DNA of 64,000 bases from Elusimicrobia bacterium RIFCSPLOWO2_02_FULL_39_32 (GTDB taxonomy: Bacteria; Elusimicrobiota; Elusimicrobia; 2-02-FULL-39-32). The notes below the pieces were generated by a model. It was not told the origin of the DNA. It ran no database searches and saw only the letters and a program-made list of their open reading frames with translations. Positions 8,801 through 16,551 of this stretch are shown here, piece after piece (positions within the stretch are counted from its first letter, which is position 1; every line of letters starts with the position of its first letter). Where the stretch lies: assembly GCA_001800135.1 (NCBI GenBank), contig MGUU01000016.1, positions 186,001-250,000 on the forward strand, read 5' to 3'. The position numbers and the translations under genes are program-made.

Positions 8801-11793
8801 CATGCGGCGTCTTCTATAAAAGTATTAATTTGAGTCTTAAGTTGAGGGACATTATTTTGATTAATAACTTTATTTTCACTTAACAGCTTTAAAAAATTTA
8901 CAGATGTTTTTTGCCTTTCTGTAATAGGCTGTTCAAAAAAAGATTTATCTTCTATTTGAGAAACTTTAGTTAAAGAAGTGAGCCGGTCCTTAAATATTTC
9001 CTCTTTGATATAAACTTTAGGTGGTTCTAACTCCAACCCCAAATTCGTCATTGGTTGTGAGAACTCTCCAGACTTTTCCCCTTGACTCTGCCCACTGGAC
9101 TCTGTTCCGGACAGACTTAAAAAAGGCTTAGGGAAGGCTTGGGAGAGACGAGACGAAAAAGATGAGGTAAAACGGCTAAAACGATTAGATAAAAATAGCT
9201 CTCCTAAATGAGGAGCTAAAAGAGGCACTACTGGCTGTAAAGTAAACTGCATCTGAGTTGTAAAAAAAGAATGGTTCTTAAAATAAGGAGTTTGAGGCAG
9301 ATATTCAATCCCTTTTTCTAAAAAAGCCATGCTCATATAGATAGAGGATTCTCTGCCTAATGTTCCAAGAGACTTGGTTTGTAAAAGCTCTTTTCCCAAA
9401 GAAAACCTATCCTTTAAAGATAAAAGAACTTCTTCGGATTTTAGCTGGTTTAATTTCAACCTATAAGCAGAGCTTAAACGCAAAGTAGAAAGCCCTCCTA
9501 CAAAAGCGCTAAAACCAAAAACTTTTTTTAATGTTTCGCAATCCGCGCAATGTTGAGAGATCACCCCTTCCGCGCCAGAGAGAGCGCCTAAACTAAGGGT
9601 TGGAACCATTTGTGATTTTGCAGATTGAAAAGTTAGATTTAAACTCTCTTTAGAAAAACTTAAATGGACTCTATGCACTCCCCCAACTAAAGCGAATTTG
9701 GCGCTATCCTCTAAAGATTGAAAAAAACCAATAAGAACAAAATCCTTACTCTTTGGCAGAGCGCTGGAATTGTAAGCAGTGACCATCCTTTCACCCAAAC
9801 TGCTAAAAGGCAGGAGCATCATGCCAAAACTTCCCATTTGTCCCATAAAACGTTTGCCATCTTTTCTATCCTCCTCTCCTTCATAAGACAAGGCTTTAAA
9901 ATAAGAGGAGAGACTTGCGCTGCGGGCAAACAAATAAGCAGCTGGATTATAAGTGGTTTTAGCAAGCTGAGAAAACATTTTTGCTTTTGCAAATTCCAAA
10001 TCGCTTAAAAGTAAATGCTGTTTATGGAAATCTTGCATTCCCTTGTAAAAACCATGAAGGCTTACATTAAGTCCAGAAATTCCAAAAATTTGAGATGTTT
10101 CTTTTAAGATTGAAAGACGTTGGTCAATATCTTGCACGAGTTTACCATGCCATTGGGACGTGTGATCCATGAGTTCAGGATTTTCAAAAACATCTAGTAG
10201 AGAGGATCGAACCTTTTGCTCCGTCTTCATGCGAATCCCAAGAGTTTTTAAGGCATGTTCGCTTGCTTTTATGACCTCCTTCTTAGACTGGTAAAGATTA
10301 AAATCTTCCGGACTAATAAACTCTGTTTTTCTTGCAACCCTAAAGCTGGAATTAAGAGCTTCTAAAGTCTTAGCGCTTTCCTCTAAATAAGGATGAGCAT
10401 CTCTTAAAATCGTTTGGATTTTCCAAGAAGGAGAGCTAACAAAATCTATTCTAGTTATTCCTCCTTGCAATTTTTTGAAACCTTGAAGAGTAGAATCATA
10501 AGCCTCTTTTTCTTTTTTAAAAACATGCTCTTCAGAATTCAAAAGAGATGATTTTTTCTGCCAAGTCCCTTCAATAGAGGATTTTAAATCAAGCGGATCA
10601 TTGGTTTTATAATTTCTAGCTGTGCCCTGATTTTCCAAAGAAAAATTTCTTATTTCATTTGAACCATTTTTTGAATTAGATTTTTGAACGCTGGAATAAA
10701 GCTGCCAATTTCCATTCTGATCATTGAGATATTGTTTAACCAGAATATTTTCCCCTCTAACGCCCTCCTCCATAGGATGAAGGGAATAGTGAAAACCTCT
10801 TTTAGTGTAGTAGGAGAATTTTTTTTCATTACTTGAACCAGAAGCTATCTGGAAGGGACCATTAAAATTTGTAGGATCTGATTTTTCATAAAAATGCGCA
10901 AGGGATTGAGCGGATATCACCCCTTTTTGACTAAGGGAGATTAAACCATTGTAATTCTGATCTACACTCTTAATCATTTTTTTAGGAAAATAGTTTTCTA
11001 ATAATTTGTTATTAAAATTTAATTGCTTAGAGACAAGAAAATTTGCTTCTCTTAATATCGGGTGGCTATTCCTAATTGTTAGGCTGACTTTAGGAGTAGG
11101 AAAAACAATACTTTCCCAAGCTCCTCCCAATGCCTGATAAACTAATTCATAGGAGTTCAAACCTGTTTTGGAAGATTTCAATAGAATCCCTGAGCCTGTT
11201 GGAAAAAGCGCTCCAATCTTTGAAGGATTTAATTGCAAGTTTTGATTTTGAGTCCCAACTCCTATAAAAAGCCCTCCGGGTTTATTTTCATGAATACCAA
11301 AACCTAATGTAAAAACTTCATATCCTTTTTGAATTGTTTGCAATTGATAAAGGCCAGAATAATGAAAGATTTCCTTGTCTTTATCAAACATTGAACCTAC
11401 TCCGATATGATAAGGGTCTGCCTTTATTTTTTTGCTATGAGCATTCTTGATCCCAGGGAAAGAAAAGTGTTCCACCCCTTGTTTAAAAAAAATATTTCCT
11501 CCTGACACAATTCCATTGGGATTATAATTAAGATCAAATTTAGGTAAATATGAATTAGGGTTATTCGTCTCAATTCTAACTCTATTTTCATTCTGATGAT
11601 CCTTAAAAACCTTAACTTCATAAGGATATGGCTCGGAAGCAAATAGAGAAAACTTAAAAAGTAAAATCAAGAAATATCTAACTAATTCCTTAATGGATAG
11701 TGAGAAATAAGGCTCTTTGGGTTCCTTGCCTAGAAGATCGTTTAATTGTTTTTCTGTGAAGAGAAAGATTCGGGCTAAAAAATTATTCGTCAC
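5842..11793 (-). CDS. 1983-aa exported giant with SecA-like DEAD motor domain
   Basis: The frame begins at GTG 11793, one base after the stop of the upstream gene. No Shine-Dalgarno sequence is visible, so coupling is likely and the true start could lie slightly downstream. A hydrophobic segment at residues about 37-52 ends in FSLFASEPYP and looks like an uncleaved anchor or an extended signal peptide. Residues 60-950 are not recognised; they are partly beta-rich and partly helical. Residues about 965-1540 resemble the SecA motor: Walker A GTGAGKT (1050-1056), Walker B DEIDSAL (from 1168), GTRSPEEARMIRNLL, QVGRGMDL (from 1452) and FGRGEGE (near 1486). These correspond to SecA GEGKT, DEVDSIL, AGRGTDI and RGRSGRQGDPG. 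The preprotein-binding and zinc-finger parts of true SecA are not evident, so this is not the housekeeping translocase. A role in handling the neighbouring secreted giants is a guess from context. Confidence 0.85.
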   Translation of the reverse strand: MTNNFLARIFLFTEKQLNDLLGKEPKEPYFSLSIKELVRYFLILLFKFSLFASEPYPYEVKVFKDHQNENRVRIETNNPNSYLPKFDLNYNPNGIVSGGNIFFKQGVEHFSFPGIKNAHSKKIKADPYHIGVGSMFDKDKEIFHYSGLYQLQTIQKGYEVFTLGFGIHENKPGGLFIGVGTQNQNLQLNPSKIGALFPTGSGILLKSSKTGLNSYELVYQALGGAWESIVFPTPKVSLTIRNSHPILREANFLVSKQLNFNNKLLENYFPKKMIKSVDQNYNGLISLSQKGVISAQSLAHFYEKSDPTNFNGPFQIASGSSNEKKFSYYTKRGFHYSLHPMEEGVRGENILVKQYLNDQNGNWQLYSSVQKSNSKNGSNEIRNFSLENQGTARNYKTNDPLDLKSSIEGTWQKKSSLLNSEEHVFKKEKEAYDSTLQGFKKLQGGITRIDFVSSPSWKIQTILRDAHPYLEESAKTLEALNSSFRVARKTEFISPEDFNLYQSKKEVIKASEHALKTLGIRMKTEQKVRSSLLDVFENPELMDHTSQWHGKLVQDIDQRLSILKETSQIFGISGLNVSLHGFYKGMQDFHKQHLLLSDLEFAKAKMFSQLAKTTYNPAAYLFARSASLSSYFKALSYEGEEDRKDGKRFMGQMGSFGMMLLPFSSLGERMVTAYNSSALPKSKDFVLIGFFQSLEDSAKFALVGGVHRVHLSFSKESLNLTFQSAKSQMVPTLSLGALSGAEGVISQHCADCETLKKVFGFSAFVGGLSTLRLSSAYRLKLNQLKSEEVLLSLKDRFSLGKELLQTKSLGTLGRESSIYMSMAFLEKGIEYLPQTPYFKNHSFFTTQMQFTLQPVVPLLAPHLGELFLSNRFSRFTSSFSSRLSQAFPKPFLSLSGTESSGQSQGEKSGEFSQPMTNLGLELEPPKVYIKEEIFKDRLTSLTKVSQIEDKSFFEQPITERQKTSVNFLKLLSENKVINQNNVPQLKTQINTFIEDAAWLEQANKKSFSPLETASRFYLKEIQIQAISQTVDALFLTHPKEKLPLQIHLLGTGAGKTAVEMAQLLAARAKDKPLNLRTHVNSDSEGNVEMLHEITKKFYGDSLGKVGIIKQETPPEEAKKIAQNSEILFLTISKQGELHALDRKIKEQNPQSETTILDQEKRTGAKIIDEIDSALYAPTHQIGNEFKKVSKDSDLGRFWTFFGETAQMASERVSSLAQIPIKEQASILRILEKSKEVGLKLEKEEAMRLLENGVGALRDRKGEDYAVFHEKIKIIQAGTAKDLIRQAGYTQALEHLYAKDSFTHPIQREEKFFSLSDIAALKAGNGMVIGNTGTLTQFAKEKFSSLFSLSQDSIKNFVNGQLPPRPEGAQLIYKENLKELYHEVLKLIQPKDQQILVGTRSPEEARMIRNLLVKEGVLAKKELFLIGSLTPGKEILKAAKSGKYRVILGNVEQVGRGMDLTQFKGTEKFRIIGFNTIAVPEVSLIQLFGRGEGERKKSWKNGAENFILADHETLQRTVPETILEKANKLGGWNEQTLKKLMSEIQKSSEETALGVKSELLWKKEKELGKAKFLNAYSKKNPEFLGRYAIEFQRHNKKWTGRIKGSKVILEDVESSTLAELKQNSVKRVVLEVDLLKQNSKDEVLALNLKPTTLKPSAFLKMTAQFYKGVDELKEMGLLVEDPLPSTWSELIADLKFHIKVISLWESQKRVEDKILEALSKSPFFENEGKVFKSKMIQELFSHPQDFKKSGNDVAKRTDIGFWNLSRFSQPIKISGSLKNMPLNEALLHLRPTHSSLDSVMSLENLEIKLLPEKLKEILHNLGEENTLIGITKSELMRVPESLIRGNKKGVFNKSSLSQLSYKIASFLLNGKNRIKDHDLEKLAWQLGEIIFSNVLDSYLEKENPIFFNLEKKDYKAHWLKHYYLLADQVLNSTTDIELRKSSRFSNSIANLGSKNRVVKIKQKKKNPADQDNLWQTETLFNSQY

Positions 11794-11794
11794 T

Positions 11795-13885
11795 TTAATT
11801 TTTTAAATTAAGATCAATTTTATATTTGAGCATTAGCTGATTTAATTTATTGGCATCTATCGGTTTAGAGCTATCAATGAACCATTCCCCATCTCTATTA
11901 AAAAATGTAAGCAGCAGCTCTTGGGTTTTTAAAAGTATCTCTTTTTTTGTGTAAGGGAACTCTGAAAGATGAACAGTCTTTCCCTGTTCTCGCGCTTTTT
12001 TAACTTCTAAATAATGGCTTTGAGAAATGGTTCCATATTCAGTTATAAAACCTTCTATTTTATGTGATAAATCCCGCAATCCAATGTCAGTCTTTGGGAA
12101 AACATCTAACAGAGGGTATCTTTTATAAAGTTCTGCTCTAGCCACATTTTTTTGATTTGAAACCTGGAATTGAGAAAAATTTTCTGGCATTAAAAAAGTT
12201 ATTTGATTTTCTTCCTGAATTTCAAGAACTGGCAACCTAACTCCATAATCCTCTTTCATTTTTGCTTCTTGTAAATAAAAATGATTCTCCTCTTTTTCCA
12301 CATATTTACGAATCATGATTGGTTTTATCTTATTTAAGTTCAGCTCTTTTAGAAGTTGTTCACTGTCAATTTTACCCTCCATTGCAAGTTTATAGATCCT
12401 CCTTTCTCTTTCAAAAAGAAGTTTAGGTTCTGAAGTTCTGTAAAGGTTCCCTGCTTCATGGAGCGCTAAAAGCGTTAAATTTTGATTTAAAAATTCTCTG
12501 CCTTTTGGAAAAGAGTTAAATAAAGCGATTGAATCTCCAAACCTCTCTACCCCTTTAGAAAAGATCTGATCTCTATAATGAATGGGGTTTAGTCTTTGTT
12601 CATCTACATAATCTTTAATTTTTTGAGCGCTAAGATTTCTAACTTTAGCCTGTTTCATGCTCTGCAATGTTGAAGGAGTTGAGCTAAAACCCCAGAGAAG
12701 GTCAGCGCCTTGCAGGCTCAAATTAAGCAGCTGATTAGAATTTTCACCCAAAGCTTTTTCTTTTAACCCTCCAATTTCAGCCAAACGGTTTAAATGCGAC
12801 AAAACTTGTTGAAATGAATAAAGTTTTTGACCATTACTCATTTCCCCAAAAAGAGCAGAAAACTCTTTCCCGGTTTGATAAAGTTGAGAAACCCCTGAAA
12901 TAGTTTGAGTTAAAATTTGAAAAGCTCCTAATCCAATCTTTGCTTTTAGCTCTTCTTCTGAATGAAAACCCTCTAATCCTTTTTGATTTAAAACAAGTTG
13001 AGAGCGTAGAGTTTCACCTAAAGAAACAGTTTGACCTGTCATGGCTGCCCCTAACCCAACTTTTGCAGCCATAGGCAGGGTAGCTCCGCCAGTAGGGATG
13101 GCGGTTAGAATTGTTGCGGCTAAAGTAAAACTGCCTAAAACATAACTTTGCAGGAATTGATTCTGTAACTCATCCTCTTTTTTTCCTATCTCTCTTGCGA
13201 TCTCTCCAAACTGAGAAGCTGAATTGTAAAGTAAACTCTTTAAGGTGGAAACACCTGAAAAATTTGAGTTTGCGCCTTTTAAATAGAAGTGCACGGTTTG
13301 ATCCGCCTGCTTGGACAGAGAAAATTGATCCGCTCTTTCTAAATAAGGAGGAATCATTTTATTCCTTAAATGATTCTTAAATTCCTGTCCAATATAAAAT
13401 TCCAATTTTCTAGTTTTATCCCCTAATTCTTTTAGTTTTTCCGCTTTGTTCAAAATGGTTGAGCGATCATAGGTGGCGATCTCTCCGCTTGGAGTTATCA
13501 GTTCCTGTTTTATCTTGTTTTCTTCTTCAAGGATCCCGGCAATTTTTCCTTGAAGTGAAGCTGTTAGCTGGGTCAACCCAAAATTCCTTTGCGCCTGATC
13601 CTTAATGAGTTGAGATTTCAAAGCATAGGGGTCATGAATATTCACCCCTTGAGGAGAAAAATAGCCGCTCATCCGATTTAGGAAGTTCCCCTGAGCATGG
13701 ATTTGCGCTGCATGAAAAGAGCTGTTTTCTTTGCCAACAAAAGAATAATTTCTCTCTTTTCTTTGGTTTTCTAATCTTAACTCCTGGGCATAAAACCCAT
13801 CTTCCTGGAATTTTAGAGGAGGGTTAGACCATGCTAAAACATGAGAAAAAAAAAGCATTCCAACAAAAAAGATTAAAATGTTCAT
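11795..13885 (-). CDS. 696-aa secreted protein, first gene of the giant operon
   Basis: Starts at ATG 13885 with a clear signal peptide (MNILIFFVGMLFFSHVLAWS, likely cut after VLA). The mature protein is largely helical and charged. One long alanine/glycine-rich hydrophobic stretch at residues about 245-290 (beginning LGSFTLAATILTAIPTGGA) could span or insert in a membrane. Near the C-terminus the words TDIGLRDLS recall TDIGFWNLS near the C-terminus of the SecA-like neighbour, suggesting a small shared module. It is followed after one base by the SecA-like gene, so the three minus-strand genes form one operon. No known family recognised. Confidence 0.8.
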   Translation of the reverse strand: MNILIFFVGMLFFSHVLAWSNPPLKFQEDGFYAQELRLENQRKERNYSFVGKENSSFHAAQIHAQGNFLNRMSGYFSPQGVNIHDPYALKSQLIKDQAQRNFGLTQLTASLQGKIAGILEEENKIKQELITPSGEIATYDRSTILNKAEKLKELGDKTRKLEFYIGQEFKNHLRNKMIPPYLERADQFSLSKQADQTVHFYLKGANSNFSGVSTLKSLLYNSASQFGEIAREIGKKEDELQNQFLQSYVLGSFTLAATILTAIPTGGATLPMAAKVGLGAAMTGQTVSLGETLRSQLVLNQKGLEGFHSEEELKAKIGLGAFQILTQTISGVSQLYQTGKEFSALFGEMSNGQKLYSFQQVLSHLNRLAEIGGLKEKALGENSNQLLNLSLQGADLLWGFSSTPSTLQSMKQAKVRNLSAQKIKDYVDEQRLNPIHYRDQIFSKGVERFGDSIALFNSFPKGREFLNQNLTLLALHEAGNLYRTSEPKLLFERERRIYKLAMEGKIDSEQLLKELNLNKIKPIMIRKYVEKEENHFYLQEAKMKEDYGVRLPVLEIQEENQITFLMPENFSQFQVSNQKNVARAELYKRYPLLDVFPKTDIGLRDLSHKIEGFITEYGTISQSHYLEVKKAREQGKTVHLSEFPYTKKEILLKTQELLLTFFNRDGEWFIDSSKPIDANKLNQLMLKYKIDLNLKN

Positions 13886-14016
13886 ATTCCTAATTTTAAA
13901 GAAGTTCCCTTAGGCAAACAAGGCAAGAAAATGGTCAATCTAGGCAGAAAAACCCTTAAAAGCCGTTAAAATCCATTAAAATGACCTTTGAAAAAATACA
14001 AAAGTGTTACAAAAAG

Positions 14017-14045
14017 TTTACAGTTTGTTTAAGAATAGTTTTAGT
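14017..14045 (+). promoter_or_regulatory. Candidate sigma70-type promoter for the secreted-protein cluster
   Basis: TTTACA at 14017-14022 (5 of 6 to the -35 consensus) and TTTAGT at 14040-14045 (4 of 6 to -10), 17 bases apart, in the divergent intergenic region 13886-14130. It would leave an untranslated leader of about 80 bases before the strongly initiated gene at 14131. A second -10-like TATAGT lies at 14060 without a matching -35. Confidence 0.35.
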
Positions 14046-14130
14046 CTTTAGGTTAACCTTATAGTAGAGATTTTCTCAATGAACCTTCAAGGGTCGTCGA
14101 GGAATCTGACTAATTGTAAGGAGGAAAATT

Positions 14131-14700
14131 ATGAGTAGAACAATAAACAAAATACTTGCCTTTAAGCTGGCCACAGCCATAGCCTTGTTAGTTTCAGGCT
14201 TTGCCTTTGGAGCAGATAATGTCTCTGTGCAAGTAGTAATGACACTGCAAAATGTGTCTGTTGCAAGGCTGAGCGATGGCGCCTTAAATATAAAGGTCTC
14301 TCCGGGAACTAGCAAAGTTACTGACCGTTCAATCTACAAGAATGATGGAAATGTTGCGGTACACTTTGCCATTAAAATAGCCGGCACAAATGGTAACTGG
14401 ACCCCTGTGATCACTGTTCCGGGAGCAAACCAATATCGTTTATCCGCGCTTTGGCATCAATGGGATGCAACCCCGGCTGTTGCTGAATTCCAGGATAATG
14501 ATTTCCTGACCACAGACTACCAAACCAGTACAGATACCAAATACTTCAATGACTCTGAAACCCATTTAACAGATGGAGTCAAAGGGAACAATGTTCAACC
14601 CGATGAAGAGAGAAATCTCTTTATTCGATTAGATGCTCCAGCTTCTGGCACTGGCAGCGCAACAGCAGAGGTCAATGTATCTGCGGTAGCAGTTCCATGA
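14131..14700 (+). CDS. 189-aa abundant-type secreted protein
   Basis: ATG 14131 is preceded by a near-perfect Shine-Dalgarno sequence AAGGAGG at 14118-14124, the strongest in the window, which points to high expression. A signal peptide covers residues 1-27 (hydrophobic TAIALLVSGFAFG, cut before ADN). The mature 160 residues are rich in Thr, Asn, Val and Asp with alternating hydrophobic residues, consistent with an all-beta fold. There are no cysteines. A plausible reading is a major surface or fibre subunit assembled by the downstream proteins, because it is the first gene of the cluster and is separated from the rest by a hairpin. No family recognised with certainty. Confidence 0.8.
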   Translation: MSRTINKILAFKLATAIALLVSGFAFGADNVSVQVVMTLQNVSVARLSDGALNIKVSPGTSKVTDRSIYKNDGNVAVHFAIKIAGTNGNWTPVITVPGANQYRLSALWHQWDATPAVAEFQDNDFLTTDYQTSTDTKYFNDSETHLTDGVKGNNVQPDEERNLFIRLDAPASGTGSATAEVNVSAVAVP

Positions 14701-14727
14701 AAAAACTATTGGAAAAAGCAAACAATT

Positions 14728-14770
14728 CAAGGTAGCGCATCCATCAAAATTGATTGCGTGCGCTGCCTTG
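14728..14770 (+). promoter_or_regulatory. Intercistronic stem-loop
   Basis: CAAGGTAGCGCA (14728-14739) pairs with TGCGCTGCCTTG (14759-14770), 12 pairs with one G-U, enclosing a second small stem ATCAA/TTGAT. No run of T follows; the next bases are AAAAGGGAAATAACA and the start codon of the next gene. This looks like an mRNA-stabilising or partial-readthrough element after the first gene rather than a full terminator. Confidence 0.6.
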
Positions 14771-14785
14771 AAAAGGGAAATAACA

Positions 14786-15694
14786 ATGAAACAGATACCT
14801 TTATTCATTTCTCTATTTAGCTTGAATTTTAGCTTGCTTCAGGCAGGAGAACGCTTAAGCTCAAATATGGGTGAACTCTTATTAAGACATCTACAACCAG
14901 GAACAACTTATAACCTAACCACCCTACTGCAATTTCCTCTGGAGGTCATGTATGAAGGAAGTTCAGAAGTTGTTTTAAAATTAGATCCGGTTTTCCCGGA
15001 AGAAAATGAAAGAAAAGAGGGTTTTGAAAATATTCCAAATTTGGAATGGATCCATGTGAACCCGAATATTTTTGAGACAAAAGGCAGCACAGTGATCCAT
15101 TCAAATGTAACGATTGCCATACCCAATGAAACCGCTTTATTAGGAAAAAAATTCATTGTTTATCTTTGGTCAAGAGTGACAAAAAAAGGAGGAGGCTTTG
15201 GCATGGGGATTGGCACTAAAAGCAGATTATTGCTGACCATTGCGGAAAAGAAAAATGACACTGAAAATTTCATGCAGGGAAGCTCTTATATGGGTTTCAA
15301 ATTGGATCCGGGAATAGCAACTCTTAAAAAAGCTCCCCTTGGCAAAAAAATTAAAGCTCTTAAAAATAGTAAAGGATCGCTTAAAATTATAAATTTTGGC
15401 TCTGAAAATAGAGATTTTAAAATGGAAGTTATAGATGGAAACTCATTAGGCATGGAACCGCCTCAAGGCATGGAATGGGGACCAAAAGAAACAGAAATTA
15501 GTATTAAACCAAGTAAAGCAAAAATTAAAGCTGGAAAATCTAAAAAGGTCAAAATTAATTTAAAGCTGCCAGAAGATGAACAATTCTATGGAAAAAAGTA
15601 TCAGTACCTCTTACGGGTTTCACCGAACGATGTTGGGGAAGGGATAAGTTCAGGAATTTTGTTTAGAATCAATTTGGAGACTGTGTCAAAATGA
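14786..15694 (+). CDS. 302-aa secreted Ig-like protein
   Basis: The start is placed at ATG 14786, not at the upstream in-frame ATG 14750. The former is preceded by AAAAGGGA and begins directly with a signal peptide (MKQIPLFISLFSLNFSLLQAG), whereas the upstream extension lies inside the hairpin. The mature protein has two beta-rich parts. The C-terminal one (about residues 190-300) reads like an immunoglobulin-type domain with a lysine-rich edge (SIKPSKAKIKAGKSKKVKI). It overlaps the next gene by four bases (ATGA). Probably part of a surface-assembly set; exact role unknown. Confidence 0.75.
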   Translation: MKQIPLFISLFSLNFSLLQAGERLSSNMGELLLRHLQPGTTYNLTTLLQFPLEVMYEGSSEVVLKLDPVFPEENERKEGFENIPNLEWIHVNPNIFETKGSTVIHSNVTIAIPNETALLGKKFIVYLWSRVTKKGGGFGMGIGTKSRLLLTIAEKKNDTENFMQGSSYMGFKLDPGIATLKKAPLGKKIKALKNSKGSLKIINFGSENRDFKMEVIDGNSLGMEPPQGMEWGPKETEISIKPSKAKIKAGKSKKVKINLKLPEDEQFYGKKYQYLLRVSPNDVGEGISSGILFRINLETVSK

Positions 15695-16497
15695 AAAAAT
15701 ATTTTAAGAAAATTTTTAAATGGCAACTCCTTCTACTCTTAAGCGCTTTTTCACTGCTGCTTACAAACGGCATTGGCGCTCTAGAAATATCGCCGGAACA
15801 TTTTACTTTAGAAGCAGAGGTTGGAAAAAAAATAAAAAATCAGATAATTTTGAAAAATCCAAGCCAAAAGAAAGTGAAAGTTACGCTCCATTTTTTACCC
15901 TGCAGCTCGGATGAAAAAATGAATAGGAAAAAATGGGTTAAATTTTCTCAAAAAAAATTCTTCCTTAACCAAGAAGAAAGTAAAACGATCCAGCTCACCT
16001 GCAAAGTCCCTAAAAAAGCTAAGGGAGAGCTTCTGGGTATTGTAATGATTAAAGCTGAAAACCCTTTAGAACCTTTTATGGAGATTCGTTATCTTCATCC
16101 TTTAACCATGCGCATTAAAGGAACTGAAAAAGTAAAAGCGAAATTGACTAAAGTAGAAGCTAAAAAAAATAACAGATCCATTTTGCTTTATGGCGCAATC
16201 AAAAATGAAGGGAATATAAGGATTAAGCCAAAGTTAATTGTTGAAATACTCAATTTAAGAGGCGAGTTGGATTCAAAAGTTCTAGATCCAAAGATCAATG
16301 AGATTAAACCAGAAGAGGAGATAAACTTCACCGCTGAATTTCCCTTAAGAAATGACGAGTCTCAAGGTTTTGGAACTTTAAAACTTTTTTACAAAGATGT
16401 GAAAGATAAAATCCAAATGGAAAAAAAAGGATTTAAAATTATTTTAAGCGAATCAGCTCTTGAAGAAGAGAAACTAGGGAATTTTAAGGAAAATTAG
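15691..16497 (+). CDS. 268-aa secreted protein with pilus-chaperone/DUF916-like Ig fold
   Basis: Start ATG 15691 overlaps the previous stop (ATGA). An N-terminal signal or anchor segment (WQLLLLLSAFSLLLTNGIGA) is followed by LEISPEHFTLEAEVGKK, the opening typical of periplasmic chaperone-like and DUF916-like Ig domains, and by KTIQLTCKVPKKAKGELLG. A second Ig-like domain follows at about residues 140-250. The stop TAG touches the next in-frame ATG, so translation is coupled. Family knowledge suggests a helper in assembly or anchoring of surface subunits; the assignment is by fold-like pattern only. Confidence 0.7.
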   Translation: MKKYFKKIFKWQLLLLLSAFSLLLTNGIGALEISPEHFTLEAEVGKKIKNQIILKNPSQKKVKVTLHFLPCSSDEKMNRKKWVKFSQKKFFLNQEESKTIQLTCKVPKKAKGELLGIVMIKAENPLEPFMEIRYLHPLTMRIKGTEKVKAKLTKVEAKKNNRSILLYGAIKNEGNIRIKPKLIVEILNLRGELDSKVLDPKINEIKPEEEINFTAEFPLRNDESQGFGTLKLFYKDVKDKIQMEKKGFKIILSESALEEEKLGNFKEN

Positions 16498-16551
16498 ATG
16501 ATCGTACAATCTAAAAAACCAAGTGAAATAAAACAAAAAACTGGAGAAAAT

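Noticed and set aside
10400-10440. TraB-like start motif in the SecA-like gene (TILRDAHPYLEESAKTLEAL)
   Set aside because: It resembles QDAHGIYEAQKNI, but the closing GGxH half of the domain is absent, so it may be chance.
14060-14065. TATAGT as -10 box for the gene at 14131
   Set aside because: No acceptable -35 at 16-18 bases; the pair at 14017/14040 fits better.
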